From Candidatus Dormiibacterota bacterium (lineage in GTDB: Bacteria > Chloroflexota > Dormibacteria > UBA8260 > Bog-877): a DNA stretch of 14,710 nucleotides. A program made the position numbers and the translations under genes. Positions within the stretch are counted from its first letter, which is position 1; each line of letters opens with the position of its first letter. The stretch is taken from assembly GCA_003164475.1 (NCBI GenBank), contig PLTL01000200.1, positions 20,201 through 34,910 on the forward strand, written 5' to 3'. The notes below the pieces were generated by a model that had not been told where the DNA came from, did no database searches, and worked only from the letters and a program-made list of their open reading frames with translations. Positions 1 to 6,680 of the stretch are shown in pieces.

Positions 1-1037
1 CCGGACGCGTCAACCTGATCGGGGAGCACACCGACTACACCGGCGGCCTGGCCTTGCCGATGGCCATCGACTTGGAGGTGCGCATCCGCCTCACCTTCCT
101 CGATGGCTGTGGCGAGAGCGACCTCTTCACCCTGACCTCCGAGCAAGAGGAGGGCACGGCCAGCTTCGCCGTGGCCGACGCCTCATTGGCCCCCGGCTGG
201 CTCCGCGAGCTCGAGCCTTCCTGGGCGCGCCTGGCCGCAGCGGTCCTGGCGGTGCTGGGCGCCCGCCGGGCCGCTCAAGGTGAGGTGACCTCCACGTTGC
301 CGGTGGGGGCTGGCCTCTCCTCGAGTGCCGCCTTCGAGGTCGGCCTCGCCCTGGCCCTGGGGACCGGCCGCGACCGACTGGAGGTCGCCCGGCTCTGCCG
401 CGAGGCGGAGCAGGCTGCCACGGGAGTTCCCTGCGGGCTCATGGACCAGCTCACCTGCGTTGCCGGCGTGGAGGGTGCGGCGCTGCTGGTGGATTTCGCC
501 TCCGAGTCCTTCGAGGCGGTCCCCGTGCCGGAGCAGATGGAGATGATGGTGGTGGACTCGGGCCAGCGGCGAAAGCTGGTCTCGTCCGCCTACTCGGAGA
601 GGCACGCGGCGCTCGAATTGGCCCAGCGCCAGGTCGGCGACCTGCGCCGGTTGAGCGTTTCGGACCTTGCCAGCATCAGGGACCCGGTGGTGCGTCGGCG
701 GGCCCGCCACGTAGTCACTGAGAACGCCAGGGTTCTGGACGCAGCGGAGGCGCTGCGTCGTGGTGACGCGGCCGCGTTGGGCGGCGTGCTCTCCGAAGGT
801 CATCGCAGTTTTGCCTCTGACTTCGAGGCGTCCACGCCGCTCGTCGATGAGGTGGTGCAACGGCTCTCGGCGCAGCCCGGGGTCTACGGGGCCCGGCTCA
901 CCGGCGGGGGCTTCGGAGGTTGCGTGGTGGCGGTGGCGGAGCCGGGCACGTTTGCCCGCTGCGAGCAGCGGGGGATCTTTCCCGCCCGGGCCTGGAGGGT
1001 CACCCCGAGCCGGGGAGCCTCGGTGAACCAAGCCTGA
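1..1037 (+). CDS. galK: Galactokinase, GHMP kinase family (5'-truncated by window edge)
   Basis: Galactokinase phosphorylates alpha-D-galactose at C1 with ATP, the entry step of the Leloir pathway, in the cytoplasm. The reading frame is open from base 3, and its first residues form the galactokinase signature (GRVNLIGEHTDY). The GHMP ATP-binding loop PVGAGLSSSAA lies about 100 residues into the visible part. It is followed by GLMDQL, whose Asp is the expected catalytic base, and near the end by the third GHMP motif LTGGGFGGC. About 344 residues are visible, so only some 20-40 N-terminal residues should be missing, judged by the usual ~380-residue family length. The start codon and promoter are outside the window. 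A TTG at base 54 is internal and would cut off the sugar-binding signature. The convergent downstream gene codes for a carbohydrate-binding-fold protein, which fits a sugar-use context. Family assignment is firm; strict galactose specificity is inferred. Confidence 0.95.
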   Translation, partial: GRVNLIGEHTDYTGGLALPMAIDLEVRIRLTFLDGCGESDLFTLTSEQEEGTASFAVADASLAPGWLRELEPSWARLAAAVLAVLGARRAAQGEVTSTLPVGAGLSSSAAFEVGLALALGTGRDRLEVARLCREAEQAATGVPCGLMDQLTCVAGVEGAALLVDFASESFEAVPVPEQMEMMVVDSGQRRKLVSSAYSERHAALELAQRQVGDLRRLSVSDLASIRDPVVRRRARHVVTENARVLDAAEALRRGDAAALGGVLSEGHRSFASDFEASTPLVDEVVQRLSAQPGVYGARLTGGGFGGCVVAVAEPGTFARCEQRGIFPARAWRVTPSRGASVNQA

Positions 1038-1082
1038 CACGCGCGCGGACCTGGGGAGCTCCAGCGCTTCTTGGCCGATATC

Positions 1083-1120
1083 GGCCCGAGCCGCCCTCCG
1101 GGTGACCCTCGGACCGGGCC
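1083..1120. terminator. Imperfect inverted repeat between convergent genes
   Basis: GGCCCGAG at 1083-1090 can pair with CTCG...GGGCC at 1108-1120, leaving a small bulge. It sits in the 119-bp gap between the galK stop and the stop of the convergent CBM9-like gene, where a bidirectional terminator would be expected. There is no T tract on either side, so intrinsic termination is not demonstrated. In DNA this GC-rich such repeats are common by chance. Confidence 0.2.
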
Positions 1121-1156
1121 TCAGGACCGTTTCGGCGTTGGGCACGGCGGCGATCT

Positions 1157-1996
1157 CTACCGCGAATCAGAGGCCTCCACGTCACGCTCCTCAAACCGAA
1201 TCCGGGTGAACGCCTCGGGGCGATGATTGTCGATCGACCCCACCGGATCCCAGGTCCAGCCCATCCGGTAGTCCGAGGACACCAGTTGCTCGTAGCGGGC
1301 AAACTGGAACCGCCACTCGTCGCCTGGCTTGGGAGGCAACGGTCTGCCATTGGCCAAGCGCTCCATTCCCGCCCAGGGCAGCGCGAGTTCCACCGTCCAG
1401 CCGCGATCGACGGTGGCGGGATCGTTCAGCTGACCATCGATATGCACCGCAGTCCTCAGTCCCGGGAAATCCCAGTCCGGGAACGCCCAGCGCACTCCGC
1501 GGGGATGGCTCCCCCGCCAGAAGTACTCCGTAGTGCGATCGTGGTTGCCACCGAAGGAGTGAGCTTCCCGGGCGAGAAGGTCGAACTCGGGAAGGTCGAA
1601 GGGGCCCCCCAGCCGATAGGCGTCCTTCCAGATGAAGAACACCTCGTAGATCGTGTTTCGGGCGTTGATCTCGAGCTCGTAGTAGGCATCGATGCCGTCG
1701 ATGAAGACCTCGACATCGTTCTCGGCGAAGATTATGGAATCGCGCTCGGTGAGCTCCGCCCGCACATAGGGTTCCTCGATCCAGAATCCGATGTAGAGGT
1801 TCTCGGCATCCCAGAGCGCCGCGGCGCGGGTGTCGTAGAGTGCCGGACCGCCACTCACCACGTCGACAAAGCGAGGCGATTTCGGTGCCAGCCGCCAGCC
1901 GGGCCCGTCCAGCCGTCCATCGATCGGCATCGGGGAATGGGTCCGATAGCAGGGGTAAGGCTGGTGCTGCGCGCCGGCTTCGGGGGCTCTGGGCAT
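1157..1996 (-). CDS. CBM9-like carbohydrate-binding fold protein, no signal peptide
   Basis: A 279-residue protein resembling the carbohydrate-binding family 9-like (CBM9/DOMON-type beta-sandwich) group. An early IDGRLDGPGW segment is followed by a run of alternating beta-type motifs (ALWDAENLYIGFWIEE, NDVEVFIDG, YYELEINARNTIYEVFF, GWTVELALPW, WRFQFARYE). The order 'small change W-D-x-x-x-L-Y-I, then E-V-F-I-D, then Y-E-x-E-I-N' is typical of that group. I chose the ATG at 1996 because GGAGAGG (2004-2010) lies 7 bases upstream. The frame stays open to 2065, but those 23 extra residues are Arg/Pro-rich and look non-coding. The N-terminus shows no signal peptide or membrane segment, although many relatives are exported. 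It converges on galK. Ligand and activity are unknown. I am fairly sure of the fold family and not of any function. Confidence 0.72.
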   Translation of the reverse strand: MPRAPEAGAQHQPYPCYRTHSPMPIDGRLDGPGWRLAPKSPRFVDVVSGGPALYDTRAAALWDAENLYIGFWIEEPYVRAELTERDSIIFAENDVEVFIDGIDAYYELEINARNTIYEVFFIWKDAYRLGGPFDLPEFDLLAREAHSFGGNHDRTTEYFWRGSHPRGVRWAFPDWDFPGLRTAVHIDGQLNDPATVDRGWTVELALPWAGMERLANGRPLPPKPGDEWRFQFARYEQLVSSDYRMGWTWDPVGSIDNHRPEAFTRIRFEERDVEASDSR

Positions 1997-2398
1997 CTCT
2001 GGTCCTCTCCGTCGTTGTGGATGGATTCGTCGAAGGCTGCAACCCAACATATTCTGCGGGCTCAAGGTCGCCTCGGGAGTGGCGTCGGAGCGGGCCGGGC
2101 CGGGAGTCCGTGATGAGACTCTTCGCCCCGCAGCTTGTGCAACTCTGAGCCGCCCCAGGGGTGGTGGCGTGCTCAGTCGGCTCCTGTCAGCGCCAGCGCC
2201 GGGGAGAGCGGGCCGCCGTGCCGCCGGCGGATGACTGCTCCCCAGGGCCGGCCGATGTGGGCTCTGGGGGCCAGTCCGGGCGCGATCCTCCTCTCCAGAT
2301 CCCGGCGGGCCTGAAGCGGCACCATGGGGACCGTCCAGCGGCCGCCGTGAAGTGCTCCTCGCAGAGGCGACCCCGATCGGGTGGAGTGGATGGAGGTC

Positions 2399-2415
2399 GA
2401 ACTCAAGGTGAGTTC
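2399..2415. repeat. Perfect 6-bp inverted repeat, possible operator
   Basis: GAACTC (2399-2404) and GAGTTC (2410-2415) form a perfect inverted repeat with a 5-base spacer, about 120 bp before the GTG start of the small secreted-protein gene. The geometry would suit a dimeric regulator or a small hairpin. It is less GC-rich than its surroundings. No regulator is identified and the repeat is short, so this is tentative. Confidence 0.25.
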
Positions 2416-2520
2416 AACTGGACCTTCCAGCCAGCAGCCAAGGGATGGGTTACCCGGGGGACGGCACTGGGGACCGGTCCGGTGATGGCTGTCTGCCAGG
2501 TTCTCTCCGGAGCGGCGTGA

Positions 2521-2526
2521 TAGAGT
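2521..2526 (+). promoter_or_regulatory. Candidate -10 hexamer for a leaderless transcript
   Basis: TAGAGT at 2521-2526 matches TATAAT at its most conserved positions (T1, A2, A4, T6) and is preceded by TGA. It ends 6 bases before the GTG start at 2533, so transcription would begin at or next to the start codon. No Shine-Dalgarno sequence precedes the GTG at normal spacing, which agrees with a leaderless message. No good -35 hexamer is visible at 16-18 bp. Confidence 0.35.
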
Positions 2527-2532
2527 CGCCCG

Positions 2533-3054
2533 GTGCGAACCGGCAGGTGGACCGGAGCCTCCCTGCGGTGGCGGCGTTTCGGGCTCGGGTCCATGGGCGT
2601 GCTCCTGGCGATGGGCGGCCTGGCCATGGCCGCCGCTCCCGTGGCCCTGGGTGCGACGTCCGGGGCGGTCAACACATTCCACCTCTCCGGGGGCCTCCGG
2701 GGCACGCTGGTCCTCAAGCCGAGCCTCGGGTGTGGCGATGCCCCATACCTGAATGACCTGACCGGCCACGTCACCGGACTGAAGGGTGTCAAGAGCTGGA
2801 CGATCGCCATCAACACGGAGACGCCCGGGACCTACAAGGCCACGGACTCCTTCAGGTCGAAGGCGCACGTTACCCTCTCCCCCTATCCTCTCAACGCCGT
2901 CCAATACACCCTCACCAACATCGGCGGGACACTCAAGGTGGCCGGCACGGGCGCGTCGTCGGGATCCCTGAACCTCACGTTGACCAACCTCACCAAGAAG
3001 CTCAAGGCCAAGCTCGTGGGCAGCTGGAGTTGCCCTCCCACCACCTCCTCGTAA
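2533..3054 (+). CDS. Small secreted protein of unknown function
   Basis: I do not recognise the family. The 173-residue protein has a typical export signal: a basic N-terminus (several Arg in residues 1-15), a hydrophobic core (about 19-40, MGVLLAMGGLAMAAAP) and an Ala/Gly-rich likely cleavage area near residues 38-44. The mature part is rich in Thr, Ser, Gly and Leu, with alternating patterns suggesting beta strands. It has two cysteines (in GCGDAPY and SWSCPP near the C-terminus) that could form a disulfide spanning the domain. Codon third positions are strongly G/C, supporting real coding. The start is GTG at 2533; an ATG at 2593 is an alternative but would remove the basic part of the signal. 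The gene stands alone: its upstream neighbour diverges and its downstream neighbour, glpD, converges. Confidence 0.68.
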   Translation: MRTGRWTGASLRWRRFGLGSMGVLLAMGGLAMAAAPVALGATSGAVNTFHLSGGLRGTLVLKPSLGCGDAPYLNDLTGHVTGLKGVKSWTIAINTETPGTYKATDSFRSKAHVTLSPYPLNAVQYTLTNIGGTLKVAGTGASSGSLNLTLTNLTKKLKAKLVGSWSCPPTTSS

Positions 3055-3536
3055 GCAAGGAACCCGCCCAGGCCAGCTGCGGTCGCCGCCGGGGCGGCTG
3101 CGCCGGGGTGTGTCTCGCCGCTGGGGCAAGCCCGCGGAGATCTCCCCTGTTCCTGGGATGCTGCCCTGGCGCGGGCTGTTGAGAGCTGGTCACCGAGCGG
3201 CGGCCGGAGCGGGCTCTGTCTCCGCCCGGCTCGGCGGGTCGGGTGCGCCGCCGGCCGGCCGAACCGAGGCTGGCGGCGGGGACGGCTCTGATCAGGGGGT
3301 GCGGACTTCGCCCGAGCGCTGATCGGTCCCTCATCCCCCAAGGAATCGGGCAGCTCCAGACTTGGACCGAGGATCGAACAGCGGTTCCGGGCGATGTCAG
3401 GGAATTCTGACCCCGGCCGGAGCCAGCGTCCCGAGGCGCTCGCAGCCCACACCCGGCATCAGTCGCGACCGACCGCATCGGCAGGTCAGGGCGGGGGAGC
3501 AGAGCGGCGGGAGCAGCCCTGGCCGCCGCAGGTAGC
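3055..3536. other. 482-bp gap between convergent genes
   Basis: No convincing gene is seen between the secreted-protein stop and the glpD stop. Short frames on both strands (such as plus 3110-3322 and minus 3002-3676) lack motifs and read as Arg/Gly/Pro-rich. A GC-only hairpin (GCCGCC at 3085-3090 with GGCGGC at 3093-3098) lies shortly after the secreted-protein stop, but with no T tract. Since both flanking genes end here, the gap may hold terminators that cannot be recognised by eye. Confidence 0.5.
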
Positions 3537-5174
3537 TCAGGCCGGAGCAGGCGCGACCCGGTTCGCGGTGACCCAGTCCCGGTAGGCGCCGACCTGGCGC
3601 CCTGCCTCGTCAGGGCTCCACCCGAGCAACCCGCCCATGCGATCTGCCACCACGCCGGCGAGGGATAGGCCTCCATCCTCGGTCCAGTAGAAGACCGCGG
3701 CGCGACGGGTGAAGAAGTCCGTCAGGGTGCGGGCCATCTCCTCCTCGACGGCGTAATCGACCTCGGCCAGGGTGAGGTGCTTGACGCCGAGATCCTGGCC
3801 TGTCCCACCATCGGCGCGCGCCCGCTCGGCGAGCCGGTAGGCGTTGGCACCGTACCGGTCCAGCCAGCGGTCCTTGACCGCGGGGTCGATCGGAAGCTCC
3901 TCGACCCGGCGCCGCGCCAGGAAGAGGGCCCCGGGATCGCCACCGCTGATCGGCACCTGGGCGCTGCGCGACGCGGGGACACCTCGGAGCCCGAAGTTGG
4001 CGCTCAGAAGTTTGATCGCCTCGTCGATCACCTGCGCACCCATGACCCGGGCGGTGGTGAGCTTGCCGCCGGCGATCGTCAGCAGACCTCGTGGACTGGT
4101 CACGATCTGGTGCTCCCGCGACACCGCGCTGGTGGCCATGCTGCCCTCGGGCTTGATCAGCGGGCGCAGGCCGGCCCACGTCGCCACCACGTGCTCGGGA
4201 CCCAGCCTGGCCTCGGGGATCGTGAAGTTGGCGGCATCGAGCAGGTAGTCGACGTCCTCGGGGGTGGCGGTCACCTGATCGAGGGGGCCGTCGTAGTCGG
4301 TGTCGGTGGTGCCGATGTAGACGAGCTCCTCGTCCAGGGCGGGGATCGGCCAGACCACGCGATTGTCGCGGGGCGAACGGAGGAAGACGGCGTGCTCAAG
4401 GGGGAAGTCGCGCTTGCGGACCACGATGTGGGTGCCCTTGGTCGGACGCAGGAGGCGCTCGTCGACCCCGCCTTCGAGGAAACGCACCCGGTCCGCCCAG
4501 GGGCCGGTGCTGTTGATCACCTGGCGAGCCGGGATCGTGCCTTCCTCGCCGGTCAGGAGGTCGGCCACGTCGACGCCCCGAATGCGCCCGCCCTCCTCCC
4601 GGAAGCCCCGAACCTCCATGTAGTTGGCCGCCATCGCCCCGGCCTCGGTCGCGCCCTTGAGGGTGTCGATGGTGAACCGGGCATCGTCCGTGAGGAAGTC
4701 GTAATACCAGCCCCCGCCGACCAGCTGGTTGGCGTTGAGGTGGGGCTCCCGCCTTAGGAGCTCGGGGGACCGCAGCATGTGGTGGTGGCGCTTGATGGGA
4801 CTTCCGGAGAAGACGTCATAGAGGGTGAGCCCAGCGTTGAGGAGCCACATCGACTCCGGGTAACCTCGATACAGCACGTAGATGAAGGGGCGGACGCGGG
4901 CGAGATGGGGCGCCAGTCTCAGCATCAGCTCGCGCTCGCGGCAGGCCTCGCGGACTAGCGTGAAATCGTGGCTGGCGAGATAGCGGACGCCTCCGTGGAG
5001 CAGCTTCGTCGACCGGCTGCTGGTGCCCGAGGCGAAGTCCCCTTTCTCGAGCAGGACCACGCTCAAGCCGCGGAGCGCAGCCTCGCGCGCGGCCGACGCC
5101 CCCGTCACTCCACCGCCGACGATGGCGACGTCGAACGTCTGACGCTCGACCTCGCGCAGCCCAAACCGCTGGAT
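3537..5174 (-). CDS. glpD: Glycerol-3-phosphate dehydrogenase/oxidase, FAD-dependent
   Basis: GlpD oxidises sn-glycerol-3-phosphate to dihydroxyacetone phosphate with FAD, passing electrons to quinone or oxygen at the membrane surface. The N-terminal Rossmann segment FDVAIVGGGVTGASAA carries the FAD dinucleotide-binding glycines. It is followed by the family motifs GTSSRSTKLLHGGVRYL, YYDFLTDDARF, NSTGPWAD, KGTHIVV, GTTDTDYDGP and GGKLTTAR, and by the GlpD C-terminal cap. The frame has no ATG, GTG or TTG that keeps this motif: the first GTG (5106-5108) lies inside the glycine loop. Reading back, the frame is open to the glpK stop (5187-5189). A strong ribosome site, AGAGGAG, overlaps that stop, and 7 bases later comes ATC (5172-5174), which I take as the likely start (545 residues). 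CTG at 5157-5159 is an alternative. It is the last gene of the operon. Confidence 0.92.
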   Translation of the reverse strand: MQRFGLREVERQTFDVAIVGGGVTGASAAREAALRGLSVVLLEKGDFASGTSSRSTKLLHGGVRYLASHDFTLVREACRERELMLRLAPHLARVRPFIYVLYRGYPESMWLLNAGLTLYDVFSGSPIKRHHHMLRSPELLRREPHLNANQLVGGGWYYDFLTDDARFTIDTLKGATEAGAMAANYMEVRGFREEGGRIRGVDVADLLTGEEGTIPARQVINSTGPWADRVRFLEGGVDERLLRPTKGTHIVVRKRDFPLEHAVFLRSPRDNRVVWPIPALDEELVYIGTTDTDYDGPLDQVTATPEDVDYLLDAANFTIPEARLGPEHVVATWAGLRPLIKPEGSMATSAVSREHQIVTSPRGLLTIAGGKLTTARVMGAQVIDEAIKLLSANFGLRGVPASRSAQVPISGGDPGALFLARRRVEELPIDPAVKDRWLDRYGANAYRLAERARADGGTGQDLGVKHLTLAEVDYAVEEEMARTLTDFFTRRAAVFYWTEDGGLSLAGVVADRMGGLLGWSPDEAGRQVGAYRDWVTANRVAPAPA

Positions 5175-5181
5175 TTCGAGA

Positions 5182-5188
5182 CTCCTCT
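5182..5188 (-). promoter_or_regulatory. Shine-Dalgarno site that places the glpD start
   Basis: On the minus strand AGAGGAG overlaps the TAG stop of the kinase gene by two bases. Exactly 7 bases separate its last G from an ATC codon at 5172-5174. That is ideal spacing and argues that translation begins there despite the non-standard codon. It also implies coupling between kinase and dehydrogenase translation. Confidence 0.6.
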
Positions 5189-6680
5189 ACTTCCGCGCCC
5201 AGCCCATCGAGCGGTGCACCGCCTCGGTCCACTCGGCGTAGAGCTCGCGGCGGCGCTCATCGGGCATCTGGGGAGTGAAGACACGGTCGACCTGCTGACC
5301 GGCGAAGCAGTCGGCCGGCGAGTCCCAGAACCCCACCGCCAGCCCGGCCAGGTAGGCGGCTCCCAGGGCCGTGGCCTCGGGGTTGACCGGCCGGACGACC
5401 TCAGCGTCGAGGAGGTCCGCCTGGAACTGGAGGAGGAAGTTGTTGCGGGCGGCTCCGCCATCCACCTTGATGGACGCGATCGGCACGCCCGATTCCGTGC
5501 GCATGGTCTCGAGGACGTCCTTGGTGGCGAACACCATCCCCTCCAGCGTGGCGCGCACCAGATGCTCCCGGCTGGTGCCACGGGTGATCCCGATGATCAT
5601 GCCGCGGGCGTAGGAGTCCCAGAAGGGCGCCGACAGGCCGGTGAGGGCAGGTACGAAGTAGACCCCGCCGTTGTCCTCGACGCTGGTCGCGAGCGCCTCG
5701 GTCTCGGCCGAATCGGAGATGAGGTGCGCTCCGTCACGGAGCCACTGCACCGCCGAGCCGGTGACGGCGGCATATCCCTCGAGCCCGTAGGTGGTGGTGC
5801 CGCCCATGCGCCAGGCGATGATGGTTTGGAGGCCGTGCCCGGCCACGGTGAGGGTGGGCCCGACGTTCATGTCGACGAACGTTCCGGTGCCATGAGTGCA
5901 CTTCACCGTGCCCGGGGTGATGCAGCCCTGGGCGAAGAGGGCGGCGTGCTGGTCGGCGATCGCGCCGGCGATCGGAATGCTGGCACCGAGGACGGCGGGG
6001 TCGCTCACTCCAAAGTCTCCGCAGTCGTCGCGCACCTCCGGGAAGAGCGACAACGGCACGCCGAGGAACGCCAGCCAGTCGCCGTACCAGTCACCAGCTA
6101 CCAGGTCGTAGGAACCGGTCACCGACGCGTTCGAGGCCGCGATCGCGTGGACCCGGCCCCCGGTGAGCTGGTGGATCAGCCACGAATCCATGGTCCCGAA
6201 GGCGAGTTCGCCGGCCTCGGCCCGGGCCCGCGCCCCGGGGACGTGCTCGAGGATCCAGTGCAGGCTAAGTGATGAGTAGACGGGCGCGAGCGTCCAGCCG
6301 GTGTGCTGATAGGCCCGCTCCGCCCACTCGGTGGGGACGGTCTCGATGAAGTCGGCCGTGCGCGTGTCCTGCCACACAATGGCAGGGGTGATCGGGGACC
6401 CGGTCTCGCGGTCCCAGACGACTGTGGTGGCGCGCTGGTTGGTGATCCCGATCGCGGCGACGTCGCCGAAGGCCAGGCCGCTGTCCGCGAGAGCCTGGCC
6501 GATCATCGCCAGAGTGCCCTGCCAGATCTCCTCGGGGTCGTGCTCCACGCGATTGGCTGCGGGGTGATGCTGGGTGAACTCGCGGTACGCCTGGCCTTTG
6601 ATCCGGCTCTGGCGGTCGACGATCATCGCTCGCGTGCCCGTGGTGCCCTCGTCGATGACGAGGATGTACTGCTCTGACAT
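5187..6680 (-). CDS. glpK: Glycerol kinase-like FGGY-family kinase
   Basis: FGGY kinases transfer phosphate from ATP to polyols; glycerol kinase makes sn-glycerol-3-phosphate. The 497-residue length is normal. The N-terminal phosphate loop is DEGTTGTRA (10-18), followed by NRVEHDPEEIW (43-53), AIVWQDTRT (100-108), the ADQHAAL segment with the expected catalytic Asp, GTGTF, and the second FGGY signature around KVDGGAARNNFLLQF. Two glycerol-contact positions differ from the classic enzyme: the usual NQRET reads NQRAT (81-85), and the Tyr after the Pro of PYFSGTK is replaced (PVYSSLS, 133-139). The substrate may therefore not be glycerol. The start is ATG at 6680, overlapping the TGA of the upstream gene by one base (TGATG). 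AGGAG motifs lie just before it, and an in-frame GTG at 6683 is the only other close choice. glpD follows 12 bases after the stop. Confidence 0.88.
   Translation of the reverse strand: MSEQYILVIDEGTTGTRAMIVDRQSRIKGQAYREFTQHHPAANRVEHDPEEIWQGTLAMIGQALADSGLAFGDVAAIGITNQRATTVVWDRETGSPITPAIVWQDTRTADFIETVPTEWAERAYQHTGWTLAPVYSSLSLHWILEHVPGARARAEAGELAFGTMDSWLIHQLTGGRVHAIAASNASVTGSYDLVAGDWYGDWLAFLGVPLSLFPEVRDDCGDFGVSDPAVLGASIPIAGAIADQHAALFAQGCITPGTVKCTHGTGTFVDMNVGPTLTVAGHGLQTIIAWRMGGTTTYGLEGYAAVTGSAVQWLRDGAHLISDSAETEALATSVEDNGGVYFVPALTGLSAPFWDSYARGMIIGITRGTSREHLVRATLEGMVFATKDVLETMRTESGVPIASIKVDGGAARNNFLLQFQADLLDAEVVRPVNPEATALGAAYLAGLAVGFWDSPADCFAGQQVDRVFTPQMPDERRRELYAEWTEAVHRSMGWARK

Larger units (their letters stand above)
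1997..2532. other. 536-bp gap between divergent genes
   Basis: This stretch holds the upstream regions of the CBM9-like gene (-) and the small secreted-protein gene (+). The open frames here (for example plus-strand 2161-2520 and parts of a minus-strand frame at 2173-3129) have no recognisable motifs and read as low-complexity Gly/Arg/Pro. An AT-rich patch at 2046-2055 reads AGAATATGTT on the minus strand and could hold the -10 of the CBM9-like gene, but I find no matching -35. An inverted repeat at 2399-2415 and a ten-base palindrome at 2471-2480 (GGACCGGTCC) are the only other structures noted. Confidence 0.5.

Noticed and set aside
3085..3098. GCCGCC-GGCGGC hairpin as a terminator after the secreted-protein gene
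   Set aside because: With full pairing the loop would be two bases, there is no T tract, and such GC palindromes are frequent in this composition.
2173..3129. Minus-strand open frame of 318 codons
   Set aside because: It is antisense to the secreted-protein gene and Arg/Gly/Pro-rich, whereas the plus-strand frame shows a signal peptide and proper third-position bias.
3531..3575. tRNA-like pieces (GGTAGCTCAG followed by GGTTCG)
   Set aside because: The pieces resemble D- and T-arm sequences, but no acceptor stem or anticodon arm fits and the stretch overlaps the conserved C-terminal end of glpD.
5106..5108. GTG as the glpD start
   Set aside because: It lies inside the FAD-binding GGGVTG loop, so the product would lose its first beta strand and glycines; the strong SD is about 75 bases upstream.
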